Below, piece by piece: positions 35,647 to 44,580 of a stretch of DNA of 64,000 nt. The notes under the pieces were generated by a model that was not told where the DNA came from, did no database searches, and saw only the letters and a program-made list of their open reading frames with translations. A program made the position numbers and the translations under genes. The DNA is from Oscillospiraceae bacterium (GTDB lineage Bacteria; Bacillota; Clostridia; Oscillospirales; Ruminococcaceae), in the NCBI GenBank assembly GCA_025757985.1, contig CP107210.1, positions 1,922,001 through 1,986,000 on the forward strand, given 5' to 3'. Positions within the stretch are counted from its first letter, which is position 1. Every line of letters begins with the position of its first letter.

Positions 35647-36584
35647 GCGTTGTCCTCCCCATGGCGGATGACCTCACGCTCAACATACTGCGGTGCGGCG
35701 TTGGCGCACATATAGATGCGGCCGACATACTCGCCGATGATGCCCAGCACGACCAGGATCATGCCGCCCAAAAGCAGCAGCAGCGCCGTGGTGGACGCCC
35801 AGCCCATCGGGGCCGCGCCGCGGGTGAAGTGGTCAATGACGATATAGATCAGGTACACAAAGCCCGCTGCTGCAAACAGCGTGCCGAAATAGGTGGCGAT
35901 GCGCAGCGGCTTGACCGAAAATGAGGTAAAGCCGTTCATCCAGAGGTTCAGCAGCTTCCGCAGCGTATAGCCGGAGCTGCCCTCTTCGCGGGCGCGGTGA
36001 TGCACCGGCACATTGCAGATATGCTTGGTGGAGCGCAGCACAAGGCCGATCACATACGGGTAGCAATGCTCATACCGCAGCATCTCCTCCACCACAAAGC
36101 GGCGGGCGGCAAAGTAGCTGTTGACGACCAGCTCCGGCGGCTTGCCCAGCATGATCTCGGTCATTTTGCTGTTGACCCAACTGCCAAAGTTGCGCCAGCC
36201 GGCCTGCCTTTTCGTGTCGTAGCTGGCGTAGACCACATCGTAGCCGGCATCGATCTTCTCCAGCAGCTTGCCCACCTCATCGGCGGGGGTCTGGCCGTCA
36301 TCGTCCAGACAGACAATGATGTCCCCGCTGCATTTGTGGAAGCCTGCCATCAGCGCGGCATGCTGCCCGAAGTTTTTGGCCAGATCCACCCCGGTCACAT
36401 GGTCATCCGCGGCCACCAGCGCACGGATCGTGCCGATGGTATCATCGGGCGAGCAATCGTTGACCAGAATGACCTCATAGTCATACTGCGGCATCGTCTT
36501 CATGGTGGCGGTGATCTCCGCCACCACCTCCCCCACCGTATGCTGGGAACGGTAGCAGGGGATCACATAAGAAATTTTCTGCAT
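35643..36584 (-). CDS. Polyprenyl-phosphate glycosyltransferase, GT2 (ArnC/GtrB-like)
   Basis: A 313-residue enzyme with a cytosolic GT-A domain and two C-terminal helices (about 230-255 and 265-295). Motifs are YVIPCYRSQHTVGEVV, ILVNDCSPDDT, the metal site VCLDDDGQTPADE, and RREEG-type REEGSSGYTLRKLL before the membrane part, as in GtrB, ArnC and DPM synthases. It would load a sugar from a nucleotide donor onto undecaprenyl phosphate. The ATG at 36584 follows GGAAGGA; an upstream in-frame start at 36650 overlaps the previous gene. It is coupled by ATGA to the small transporters. Confidence 0.88.
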   Translation of the reverse strand: MQKISYVIPCYRSQHTVGEVVAEITATMKTMPQYDYEVILVNDCSPDDTIGTIRALVAADDHVTGVDLAKNFGQHAALMAGFHKCSGDIIVCLDDDGQTPADEVGKLLEKIDAGYDVVYASYDTKRQAGWRNFGSWVNSKMTEIMLGKPPELVVNSYFAARRFVVEEMLRYEHCYPYVIGLVLRSTKHICNVPVHHRAREEGSSGYTLRKLLNLWMNGFTSFSVKPLRIATYFGTLFAAAGFVYLIYIVIDHFTRGAAPMGWASTTALLLLLGGMILVVLGIIGEYVGRIYMCANAAPQYVEREVIRHGEDNA

Positions 36585-36609
36585 AGCTTCGTTATCCTTC
36601 CAGATGTGT

Positions 36610-38118
36610 TCAACTGCGCTTATAGATGACCAGATCCTCGGTGGAGACAAGCTCCTGCCAGCTTTCGGCCAGCAGGCGTTCCTCCACGCGGGTGCCGTGG
36701 CCGCACATCACATAGCGGGAGTAGATGGGGTTCTCGGCGTCCCACAGGTAGGAGTTCTTGTCAAACTCAATACCCATGCCGTCCGGCACGGCGTAGAGGT
36801 AGCCGTGGAATACGCCGTCGTCGTAGGTGTAGGCCAGGGTGCTGTTCCAAGGATCGCTTCCCGCGTCAGCCGCGTCCTCACGCAGGACCTGCTCCACGAT
36901 TTCCATCTGAGCAGCCATCTCTGTGTTGATTTCAGGCAGACTGCCGCGGGAAAAGTTCATCGGGAAAAGCAGCACCAGCAGCACAGGCATATAGACCGCT
37001 GCTGGTGCGGCATCCTCCGCCACAAAAGCGGCGATCAGTAAGATTGCCAGCAGCATCAGATGGCGGGGGTCAATGCTGTACATGGTCAGCAGCACCAGCG
37101 CCACAATTCCCGCACAGAAGGCAGCGCAGGATTTCAGCGCTGTGGGGCGTCCTCTGCGCTTATCCCAGACCAGACAAGCCGCTGCCACCAGAGCAACCGC
37201 CAAAAAGGTCAGCACACCGCCGCCGATGTAGGTCACATCGCCCTGCAGTGTAGGCACAATATCATACTGCCACGCTGCAGCCAGCAGTCTGACAGCCCGC
37301 TCCCCTTCATAGCGCACAGCCGCTATCGGGTGGCCCTGCAAAAGCAGCTGCACACCGGCAAAATCCATGCCGCCGCCGAAATACGCTGCCGCCATCTTTG
37401 TCATCGAAAAAATCGACAGGACAAACGAGGCCGCCGCTGCTGCAAGGCAGACACAGCGGCGCTTTTTGTGCTGCCATACCGCCGTCAGCGGAAACACCCA
37501 GAACAGCAGCGCATAGGGGCGAAAAATCGTTTCGAGCGCGCAGGCCGCTGCCCCGATGACCAGCCAGCCGGTCTTGCCGGTGCGGCGCACCGCAGCCGCC
37601 GAGCCTACGATGACAAAGGCCATCAGATACTGCATGGCCTCCGATGCACCGCTGACTGAGGATTGCAGCGGCCGCAGCACACCCAGCAGCACCCCGCACA
37701 GGGCAAGGCACTGCCAGACATTCAGCCGCGCACTGCGGGCGTAATATGCGATTCCCAGTGTGATCAGCAGCAGATTGCACCACAACACCACATTGACACT
37801 GGGCCCGAAGAAAAATGCCGGGACAGCATAGGCCCAGATCAGAAACGGCCCCCAAGTGCTGTAGCGGCCGATGTCGGCCGTATTCTCATTATAGCCAAAG
37901 TATCCCTGCGGCCCGCCGTGGGTGATGACACTGACGACCTCGCGGTTGTAGATAGCCTCATCGTTATTCATTGTGCTGGGCAGCCAGACCGCCCACGGTG
38001 CGGTGCGGTAGCTGATAAAGTAGACCCCCGCAAGGAACACAACTGCCCCCAACAGGCAAAACAGCGCGTTGGGGGTCTTTTTGAACAGCTTTTGGATTTT
38101 TTGCAGTCGATTTCCCAT
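36610..38118 (-). CDS. GT-C-type membrane glycosyltransferase 2
   Basis: A 502-residue polytopic protein. The first external loop carries STMNNDEAIYNREVVSVI, an Asp-Glu motif of GT-C enzymes that take sugars from polyprenyl phosphates, followed by GPQGYFGYNENTADIG. The soluble tail ends with PDGMGIEFDKNSYLWDAENP, nearly repeated in the 38676 gene (PDGMGIQFDENSYL), so the two are paralogues. It begins 2 bases after the GNAT stop. It probably attaches the amino sugar to an extracellular acceptor; the acceptor is unknown. Confidence 0.78.
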   Translation of the reverse strand: MGNRLQKIQKLFKKTPNALFCLLGAVVFLAGVYFISYRTAPWAVWLPSTMNNDEAIYNREVVSVITHGGPQGYFGYNENTADIGRYSTWGPFLIWAYAVPAFFFGPSVNVVLWCNLLLITLGIAYYARSARLNVWQCLALCGVLLGVLRPLQSSVSGASEAMQYLMAFVIVGSAAAVRRTGKTGWLVIGAAACALETIFRPYALLFWVFPLTAVWQHKKRRCVCLAAAAASFVLSIFSMTKMAAAYFGGGMDFAGVQLLLQGHPIAAVRYEGERAVRLLAAAWQYDIVPTLQGDVTYIGGGVLTFLAVALVAAACLVWDKRRGRPTALKSCAAFCAGIVALVLLTMYSIDPRHLMLLAILLIAAFVAEDAAPAAVYMPVLLVLLFPMNFSRGSLPEINTEMAAQMEIVEQVLREDAADAGSDPWNSTLAYTYDDGVFHGYLYAVPDGMGIEFDKNSYLWDAENPIYSRYVMCGHGTRVEERLLAESWQELVSTEDLVIYKRS

Positions 38119-38120
38119 CG

Positions 38121-38657
38121 TTATTTCTCCGCCAGCCGGGCCATAAACACTACATCGCGGTATTGGCCGTCCAGCAGCTCCATATCGCGGAAAACGCCCT
38201 CCTGCACAAAGCCGGCCTTTTCATAGCTGCGGCGGGCGGCGGTGTTTTCCGCCAGCACACGCAGACTGATGCGGTGCAGCTGCAATTCGGCAAAGCCAAA
38301 ATCGGTAAAGAGCCTTGCCGTCTCGGTGCCGAGGCCTTTGCCGCGCGCGCTTTCCTCGCCGATAAAAATACCGTACTCGGCGCTGCGGTTATGGTTGTCT
38401 ATATCGCGGTAATAGACCGACCCAACGGGCTTATCATCGGCCTTGTCGATGATGATATACTGCACGACCCGCCCGGTGGCGACTTTGGTAGCCAACCAGC
38501 TGCGGTGCATTTCCGGCGTGAAGGTCTGGCGGAAGATAAAATTCTGCACGACCGACGGCGTATTGCGCCATTTCACGATCAGATCGGTGTCCGCATCGGC
38601 AATGGGCCGCAGCCGGACAGCTGCGCCCTCCAGAACCGGGAGATTTTTTACATCCAT
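38121..38657 (-). CDS. GNAT-family N-acetyltransferase
   Basis: A 178-residue acetyltransferase of the RimJ/RimL branch. The acetyl-CoA loop is in ESARGKGLGTETARL, and NTAARRSYEKAGFVQEG is the usual C-terminal motif. Within an operon containing a sugar 4-aminotransferase, the likely substrate is the new amino group of the nucleotide sugar, as with WecD or PseH. This is inferred from context rather than specific residues. AAAGGA precedes the ATG. Confidence 0.85.
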   Translation of the reverse strand: MDVKNLPVLEGAAVRLRPIADADTDLIVKWRNTPSVVQNFIFRQTFTPEMHRSWLATKVATGRVVQYIIIDKADDKPVGSVYYRDIDNHNRSAEYGIFIGEESARGKGLGTETARLFTDFGFAELQLHRISLRVLAENTAARRSYEKAGFVQEGVFRDMELLDGQYRDVVFMARLAEK

Positions 38658-38675
38658 AGTGTGTCCTTTATCCTG

Positions 38676-40172
38676 CTATCTTGTGCGCTCATACAGCACG
38701 CACTTTTCACTTTCATACAAAACCGACCAGCCGTCTGCAGTCAGGCGGGCGGCTGTATTGCTGCCCGCGCTTGTAAAGACATACCGGGCATAGACCGGAT
38801 TAGCTGCATTCTCCAGATAGCTGTTCTCGTCAAACTGGATTCCCATGCCGTCCGGTACGCCGTACAGCAGGCCGCAGTGAACCTCATCCAGAAAGGCATA
38901 TGCCGCCGTATGGTCCCAGGGATCCTCGCTATCGACTGCAGCCTGACTCTTTTCCAGTGCCGCCTGCACCTGCTGCACCTCATTGTCCCAAACCTCGCTG
39001 TAGCGCGGCAGGCCATAGCCCTTGGCCAAACTGAGCACACCGGTCAGCGCCAGCAGCACCGACACCGCGGCCGTGGCTGCGGCAGGGCGGCGGTTCTCCA
39101 GCAAAAGGCTTGCCAACAGCAGCAGATCCAGAATCAGCGTATGGCGCGAGCCCTCGCCCGGGCGGTACATCAGCATCAACGCCAGAAAAACGATGCCCGA
39201 GGTCGCAGCGGCGCACCCCTTCCAGAACACAGGGCGCTGCCGCCGGACATCCCATGCCAGACAGGCCAGCACAATGCAGAGCAGCAGAAAGAACAGCAGA
39301 TAATATCCGCCGCTGCGCTGGGAAAAATCCGTAAGGATCGTCTGCCCAACGGTCTGCAGCGCCCCTATCAGCTTATGGACAACATCCTTCAGCGCTTCGA
39401 TCGGGTGACCGTGGAGAAGCTCCTGCACGGGGGTCATATCCACATTCGTGAAGAAGTAGGGCGCGTAAAATTTCGACATCAGCACCAGTGTGCCGCCCAG
39501 CGAGACTGCACCGCCCGCAACGCACACCGCGATGCGGTGCCGGTCATGCCACGCCAGCGCCAATGGGTAGAGCCAAAGCACGGCCTCATAAGGGCGCACC
39601 AAAGTGGCGACGGCACAAAGCAGGCAGAGCGCACCCCATGCGGCGCGGCTTTTATCCCGCCGGGCCAGAATACCGCAGCCCAGCACCGCCAGCACAAGCG
39701 CATAGTGAAGCGGCTCCTGCATGGCGGAGAACACATAGCGTATCGGTGCGTTGAAGGCGGCCAGCGCGGCAGCAAAGACTGCCTGCTGCTTGCCGTTCAG
39801 CCGTGCAGCCCGCGCGAAAAAGGTCCACCCTGCAACCACAAACAGCAGATTGCACCACAAAAAAGCATTCTGCCCGCGCAGGAAAAGCCCCGGCAGCGCG
39901 TAGACAAAAAAGACAGCCGGCCCCCATGCGGCAAAGGTGCCGCTGGCGGCATGCGATTCATTAAAGCCGAAATATCCCTGCGGCGCACCACAGCGCACCA
40001 CAGCGGCCAGCTGCTTGCTGTAGATGACCTCATCACTCCAATAGCTGCACGGCAGAAAGATCTGCTGCAGCGGTACGCGGTAGACTGCCAGCTCATACAC
40101 AAGCAGAAAAGCCAGCGCCGCAGCGGCGGTGCCCAGCACCTGCGCCCAGCCCGGTATACGCTTACTGCGCAT
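38676..40172 (-). CDS. GT-C-type membrane glycosyltransferase 1
   Basis: A 498-residue polytopic protein with YWSDEVIYSKQLAAVV in the first external loop and GAPQGYFGFNESHA after it, parallel to its paralogue at 36610. About 11 hydrophobic segments precede a soluble C-terminal region of about 120 residues. The start overlaps the end of wecE by 11 bases. Two related transferases in one operon suggest two acceptors, two linkages or a heteromeric enzyme. Confidence 0.78.
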   Translation of the reverse strand: MRSKRIPGWAQVLGTAAAALAFLLVYELAVYRVPLQQIFLPCSYWSDEVIYSKQLAAVVRCGAPQGYFGFNESHAASGTFAAWGPAVFFVYALPGLFLRGQNAFLWCNLLFVVAGWTFFARAARLNGKQQAVFAAALAAFNAPIRYVFSAMQEPLHYALVLAVLGCGILARRDKSRAAWGALCLLCAVATLVRPYEAVLWLYPLALAWHDRHRIAVCVAGGAVSLGGTLVLMSKFYAPYFFTNVDMTPVQELLHGHPIEALKDVVHKLIGALQTVGQTILTDFSQRSGGYYLLFFLLLCIVLACLAWDVRRQRPVFWKGCAAATSGIVFLALMLMYRPGEGSRHTLILDLLLLASLLLENRRPAAATAAVSVLLALTGVLSLAKGYGLPRYSEVWDNEVQQVQAALEKSQAAVDSEDPWDHTAAYAFLDEVHCGLLYGVPDGMGIQFDENSYLENAANPVYARYVFTSAGSNTAARLTADGWSVLYESEKCVLYERTR

Positions 40173-41292
40173 AAAATTCCAGAACTTTTTCGATGACCTG
40201 CTTGCGGTCGGACTCGGTCAGGCCGTAATACATGGGCAGGCGGACAAGGCGCTCGCTCTCGGCGGTGGTGTAGACATCCGTGCCGTCAAAGCGGCCGAAC
40301 TTCTCGCCTGCCGGGGCGGAGTGCAGCGGGATATAGTGGAATACCGCCAGAATATCGTTGTTTTTCAGGTGACGGATCAGTGCCGTGCGCTCATCAAGGT
40401 CCTTGCACTTGAGGTAGAACATGTGCGCATTGTGTACACAGTCTGCCGGAATCACAGGCAGCTCGACCTTACCGGCATCGGCCAGCGGCTGGAAGGCGGC
40501 GCGGTAGGCGTTCCATGTGTTCATGCGGTCGTTGTTGATCTCGTCCGCGTGGAGCAGCTGCGCCCACAGGTAGGCTGCATTCAGCTCACTGGGCAGATAG
40601 CTGTCGCCGAAGTCCACCCATGTGTACTTATCGACCTGACCGCGGAAGAATTTCGCGCGGTTCGTGCCTTTTTCGCGCAGGATCTCGGCGCGTTCATTGT
40701 AGGCCGGGTTGTTGATGACCAGCGCACCGCCCTCGCCCATCGAGTAGTTCTTCGTCTCATGGAAGGAGTAGCAGCCGAAATCACCGATGGTGCCAAGCGC
40801 ACGGCCCTTGTAGCTGCTCATGACGCCCTGCGCCGCATCCTCCACGACCTTGAGGCCGTGGCGGTGCGCGATCTCCATGATCGTGTCCATCTCGCAGGCA
40901 ACACCGGCGTAGTGCATCGCCACGATGACCTTTGTCTTGTCGGTGATGGCCTGTTCGATCTTCGTCTCATCAATGTTCATCGTGTCGGGGCGGATGTCCA
41001 CAAACACCAGCCGGGCCCCCGCCAGCACCGCAGAGGTCGCCGTGCTGGAGAAGGTATAGCTGGGCAGGATGACCTCATCACCGGGCTGCAGGTCGCACAG
41101 CAGCATGGCCATATCCAGCGCCGTGGTGCCGCTGGTGGTCAGCAGCACCTTCTGGGCATGGAAGCGCTCCTCCAGCCATGCGTTGCACTGCTTGGTAAAG
41201 GCACCGTCACCGCAGATCTTGTGGGATGCAATGGCCTGCTTTACATATTCGATTTCTTCACCCACGCAGGGGGGCACATTAAACGGGATCAT
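40162..41292 (-). CDS. wecE: dTDP-4-amino-4,6-dideoxygalactose transaminase
   Basis: A 376-residue PLP aminotransferase of the DegT/DnrJ family, very close to E. coli WecE over its whole length. MIPFNVPPCVGEEIEYV, PDTMNIDETKIEQAITDKT, HYAGVACEMDTIM, EDAAQGVMSSYKGRALGTIG and FFRGQVDKYTW are shared, and the PLP Lys is in FHETKNYS. WecE converts dTDP-4-keto-6-deoxyglucose to dTDP-Fuc4N. The dTDP-sugar supply genes rmlA/rmlB are not in the window. GAAAGAAGGA precedes the ATG. Confidence 0.93.
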   Translation of the reverse strand: MIPFNVPPCVGEEIEYVKQAIASHKICGDGAFTKQCNAWLEERFHAQKVLLTTSGTTALDMAMLLCDLQPGDEVILPSYTFSSTATSAVLAGARLVFVDIRPDTMNIDETKIEQAITDKTKVIVAMHYAGVACEMDTIMEIAHRHGLKVVEDAAQGVMSSYKGRALGTIGDFGCYSFHETKNYSMGEGGALVINNPAYNERAEILREKGTNRAKFFRGQVDKYTWVDFGDSYLPSELNAAYLWAQLLHADEINNDRMNTWNAYRAAFQPLADAGKVELPVIPADCVHNAHMFYLKCKDLDERTALIRHLKNNDILAVFHYIPLHSAPAGEKFGRFDGTDVYTTAESERLVRLPMYYGLTESDRKQVIEKVLEFYAQ

Positions 41293-41358
41293 AAGAATCC
41301 TTCTTTCACGGCTTGATTTTTATCAGATACTACAGTATACCACAGTTTTCGGATTTTG

Positions 41359-41853
41359 TCACTTTTTTACGCGCGCATCGTTGTAAGCGCGGATCATGAC
41401 CGCTGCAAACCAGAGCATCAGGACGCTGAACGCCACAAAGGCCACAGCAGCCAGTGTGGTCAGCGCGGGCAGAAAGTGCGCCACGCTGTAGACGGCCAGC
41501 GGCAGCGCCGCAAGGTACGGCACCCTGCCGCCCTGCCGCCCTGCCAGCCGGAGCAGCACCACCGATGCGCCCCAGAACAGCCAGAGATCCGCCACACGCA
41601 GCGCGGGAATCAGCCAGACCGATGCACCGCCTGCAGGCACACCGCTGAGGATCAGCTCCAACACAAGGCCCGCCGCACCGAAAAGCACCGGCAGCCTGCT
41701 TTTGGAGGCCAGCAGCAGGTAGCCCACCAGCGCCAGCACGGTCAGCGAGACCTCCTGAATGGCGGCGTTTTCCGGCACAGAGAGCAGTGCCCGGCCTGCC
41801 GCCGCCACACCGATGAGCAGATAGGCCAGCGCGGTTTTATTGCGTTTATCCAT
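41359..41853 (-). CDS. Hypothetical membrane protein
   Basis: A 164-residue protein with about five hydrophobic segments and short charged ends (MDKRNKT at the start, RVKK at the end). No family was recognised. It lies 66 bases upstream of wecE, behind the promoter at 41917, so it may be the first gene of the amino-sugar operon. The ATG at 41853 follows CAGGAGA; the longer in-frame start at 41901 lies inside the leader. Confidence 0.62.
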   Translation of the reverse strand: MDKRNKTALAYLLIGVAAAGRALLSVPENAAIQEVSLTVLALVGYLLLASKSRLPVLFGAAGLVLELILSGVPAGGASVWLIPALRVADLWLFWGASVVLLRLAGRQGGRVPYLAALPLAVYSVAHFLPALTTLAAVAFVAFSVLMLWFAAVMIRAYNDARVKK

Positions 41854-41888
41854 GATCGGGGTTCTCCTGTAAATCGAATAGAATCTGC

Positions 41889-41945
41889 GCAGTATAGGCA
41901 TACTGCTTAATTTTTAATTATACTGCTTTTATATCAGCCTTGCAA
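41889..41945 (-). promoter_or_regulatory. Promoter with palindromic leader site
   Basis: On the minus strand TTGCAA (41945-41940), spacer 17, TATAAT (41922-41917). The palindrome GCAGTATA-GGCA-TACTGC (near 41889-41906) just downstream, and a further ATACTGC overlapping the -10 region, look like repressor sites. The repressor is unknown; the BlaI-type gene next door is one candidate. Confidence 0.6.
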
Positions 41946-41969
41946 GCACACCGCAGGCAAAAGGGATGC

Positions 41970-42012
41970 AAAAAAATACCGCCGCCCGATACGGGCAGCG
42001 GTGCTTTTTTGA
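41970..42012. terminator. Terminator of the BlaI-type gene
   Basis: ACCGCCGCCCG and CGGGCAGCGGT form a stem, with seven A residues on the left (T run for the minus strand) and six T residues on the right. It serves blaI leftwards. Confidence 0.78.
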
Positions 42013-42064
42013 ACGAATCTAATTTCTCTGGCATCTGCGCACGATCCATGCGCTGCGGTTTGCT

Positions 42065-42433
42065 TTACTGCGTATTTTCGCGCAGGGCGGCCCGCATTTC
42101 CTTCTGGATCGCAGGGGTCGTTTCCATCTTCTGCATCAACGCGGCGAGCAGCTCCGGCAGCTGCTTTGCGGGCAGCTGCTCTGCCACTACAGCAGCCAGA
42201 TATTCGGCATGGGACATTGCCGGCTCAAAGGTGCGGGCATAGGTCTTGCCGCTGCGGACAAAGCCGACCTCACGCAGGACGCCCTTTTCCATCAGGCTGT
42301 TCAGCATCGAAAAAATCGAGCGTTCCTTCCATTTGCGCTCCACGCAGGTGGAAACGACCTCCGTCTGGGCCATCGCATGATCGGCCTTCCAGAAAATCTC
42401 CATGATCTGTTGTTCGCTTTTTGTCAGGTGCAC
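42065..42433 (-). CDS. BlaI/MecI/CopY-family repressor
   Basis: A 122-residue winged-helix repressor: LTKSEQQIMEIFWKADHAM at the N-terminus and the recognition helix region CVERKWKERSIFSMLNSLMEKGVL, followed by a dimerisation helix. The GTG at 42433 is favoured because GGAGAGAGG lies just upstream; longer ORF readings lack one. No BlaR/MecR sensor protease or beta-lactamase gene is adjacent, so it may answer to copper or another cue, or act as an orphan regulator. Confidence 0.82.
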   Translation of the reverse strand: MHLTKSEQQIMEIFWKADHAMAQTEVVSTCVERKWKERSIFSMLNSLMEKGVLREVGFVRSGKTYARTFEPAMSHAEYLAAVVAEQLPAKQLPELLAALMQKMETTPAIQKEMRAALRENTQ

Positions 42434-42629
42434 TTGGTATACCTCTCTCCCTAAGGTACTGCCGCACGGCGTCTGCCCTGCGGGCCTGTGCGCCGCCCGG
42501 CGGCTGCGCACCCTCCGCCCAAAACGCTGCAGCACTGCAGACATTTTGATCTTTGCAGAGGGTACACCTCGCCTCTTTCAGCGGTGCATAGAGCCATGCG
42601 GTGTAGCCCAGAATTTCGTTTATACTTTT

Positions 42630-42658
42630 ATACTATCCGGTTGTGAGTAAAATGTCAA
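42630..42658 (-). promoter_or_regulatory. Promoter of the BlaI-type gene
   Basis: On the minus strand TTGACA (42658-42653), spacer 17, TAGTAT (42635-42630). This gives an unusually long leader of about 190 bases before the GTG start, with no ORF of note. Confidence 0.68.
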
Positions 42659-42778
42659 TGATTTTTTGCGAAATATTTTCGGGATCATAGTTACTTTGTA
42701 ACATTTTCACAACTTTTCTACATTTTGCGGTGCAACTGCCTGTTTTTTCTATTTCCTACATAGATTCGATGCTTCATC

Positions 42779-42827
42779 AAGGTGTGGCACATGTGCGGCA
42801 CAATTTGCCACACCTTGCCACACATGC
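42779..42827. repeat. Interleaved inverted repeats at the element edge
   Basis: AAGGTGTGGCA (42779-42789) is complementary to TGCCACACCTT (42806-42816), and CATGTGCGGCA to the next segment GCCACACATG with one mismatch. It lies about 50 bases from the sigma-like fragment and the recombinase. Possible operator or attachment-related site; otherwise 42659-42864 holds nothing recognisable. Confidence 0.5.
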
Positions 42828-42864
42828 GCCTCGCGCAGGTATATTACACCGGCCAAATTCAACA

Positions 42865-42939
42865 TCATCTTGATTCTTTCCAGCGATCGCGCAGCAGCTT
42901 CAGCGCCCGTTTTTCCAGCCGGGAAACATTCCGCCGCGC
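42865..42939 (-). pseudogene. 3' fragment of a sporulation-type sigma factor gene
   Basis: The minus strand encodes about 25 residues, ARRNVSRLEKRALKLL and then RDRWKESR before a TGA stop. VSRLEKRAL is the end of region 4.2 as seen in SigE/SigK-type factors. Upstream in the same frame is a TAG within four codons, and then the end of the recombinase gene. This is what a sigma gene cut by element insertion would look like, as with sigK and skin elements. The 5' part was not found in the window. Confidence 0.5.
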
Positions 42940-42958
42940 CTATTGTAAACGATTGGCC

Positions 42959-44536
42959 CTAAGAAATCGCTTCCAACTCACGGAAGCGGAATTTGATGAT
43001 GATTTGTTTGTTTTCGGTCAGTTCCACACGCTCGATGAGGCTGACCAGAAGCTCCCGGCTGGTGTAGGCAGAATCCGAAAACTGCTGCACCAGCTCTCTT
43101 GCTCGGTCTTCTGTGCTGACCGGGCTTTCTTTTTGTGATTTCAGCTCTTTCAGCTTCTCTTCCAGAGAAGTTCTGTCCATCTTCACTCGCTGATAGATGC
43201 GCTCGAAGTCCGCTTCGGCAAGAAGTCCGGTCAGCCGATCCATATACATCTTATCCAGGTTGGCAGTCAGACTGTCGATCTTATTCTGAATGGACTGGAT
43301 TTCTGCTTCATGGTTTTCCGCCTTGCGGGCTTTCTCTACTGCATCGGCAGCAATTGGCTGAAGCTTATTTGGATCAAGATAGGCTTCACAGACTTCTCTG
43401 ACTTTAGCCAGAACTGCTTCGGTAACGACCTGCTCTTTGATGGAGTGGCAGGAACAGACACCTGCTTTGGTGAAACGCTGGTAGGTTCGACACACGAAAA
43501 ACAGTCGATCTCCACCGGATACCGGCGGACGATTTAGCACCGCCATTGGATAACCGCACTCATGGCAGAAAATCAAGCCTTTTAATAAGAAGTCATAGGT
43601 TCTGCTTCGGGTGTGCTTGCGGCTGTTGACCAGCATCCGCACCTTCTGAAAGGTTTCTTTGTCAATCAGCGGCTCGTGGGTGTTTTCAACTACAACCCAG
43701 TTTTCCCGATCTTGTTTCAGACATTTCTTGGACTTGTAGCTGATTTTCACCGTTCGTCCTTGAACCATATTGCCCAGGTAGGTTTCGTTCTGCAGCATTT
43801 CAGAAATGCGTTCGCTGGACCAAAGTCCGGCATAAGGACCTTTGCGTCCCATATTCCAGCCACAGTAAGTTGCAGGCGTCGGAACACCTTCTTCGTTGAG
43901 AGTCGCCGCAATCTTTCGGCAGCTCATACCATCCAATGCCATGGCGAAGATTCTGCGCACCACAGGAGCCACTTCCTCGTCGATGACAATTTCGTTTTTC
44001 TCCGTCGGATGCATCTTATAGCCATACATGGGCTTGCCGCCAATGAACTGCCCTTTCCGCTGTTTATCCCGCTTGACGGATTTGATCTTCTTGGAAATGT
44101 CTTTGGCATACATATCGTTCATAATGGCACGGAACGGGGTAATGTCATTGGCGGTGGATTCTACGCCGGTGTCAATACCGTCCAACAACGAAATGTAGCG
44201 CACTCTCTTTTCGGGGAAGTATCTCTCCATATAATGACCGGTCATGATATAGTCACGGCCCAGACGGGATAGGTCTTTGGTGATAACCATGTTGACCTTC
44301 TTGGCTTCGATATCCTCAATCATGCGCTGAAAGTCAGGGCGGTCAAAACTGGTACCACTCCAACCATCATCGACATAGGTATCGTAAACGGAAAGGCGAT
44401 GCTGCTGAACAAATTCATTGAGCAGGGATTTCTGGTTGGTTACACTTTGGGATGGTCCTTCGGTCTCATCCTCCTTTGATAAACGGATGTACAATGCGAC
44501 ATGGTAATCCATAGGGTTGCTTATTTCTAAGTACAT
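42959..44536 (-). CDS. Large serine recombinase
   Basis: A 525-residue site-specific recombinase. The N-terminal resolvase domain has ALYIRLSKEDE (catalytic Ser shifted as RLS), ITKDLSRLGRDY and DDGWSGTSFDRP. A recombinase domain (about 165-280) and a zinc-ribbon domain (FCHECGYPMAVL ... VCRTYQRFTKAGVCSCHSI) follow, then a coiled-coil segment (about 385-460). The length is typical for integrases of integrative elements and phage. The ATG at 44536 follows AAGGAGG. The 3' end abuts a sigma-factor-like remnant, suggesting the attachment site lies there. Confidence 0.93.
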   Translation of the reverse strand: MYLEISNPMDYHVALYIRLSKEDETEGPSQSVTNQKSLLNEFVQQHRLSVYDTYVDDGWSGTSFDRPDFQRMIEDIEAKKVNMVITKDLSRLGRDYIMTGHYMERYFPEKRVRYISLLDGIDTGVESTANDITPFRAIMNDMYAKDISKKIKSVKRDKQRKGQFIGGKPMYGYKMHPTEKNEIVIDEEVAPVVRRIFAMALDGMSCRKIAATLNEEGVPTPATYCGWNMGRKGPYAGLWSSERISEMLQNETYLGNMVQGRTVKISYKSKKCLKQDRENWVVVENTHEPLIDKETFQKVRMLVNSRKHTRSRTYDFLLKGLIFCHECGYPMAVLNRPPVSGGDRLFFVCRTYQRFTKAGVCSCHSIKEQVVTEAVLAKVREVCEAYLDPNKLQPIAADAVEKARKAENHEAEIQSIQNKIDSLTANLDKMYMDRLTGLLAEADFERIYQRVKMDRTSLEEKLKELKSQKESPVSTEDRARELVQQFSDSAYTSRELLVSLIERVELTENKQIIIKFRFRELEAIS

Positions 44537-44549
44537 AGTTTCCTCCTTG

Positions 44550-44580
44550 AAATAAGCGACCACTCATCGCAAACATTATA
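44550..44580 (-). promoter_or_regulatory. Possible promoter of the recombinase gene
   Basis: On the minus strand TTGCGA is followed after 18 bases by TATAAT near 44580-44575. The -10 box overlaps the stop codon of the 43-residue ORF upstream, so the recombinase can be expressed on its own. The interval given covers the -10 box and likely start. Confidence 0.5.
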
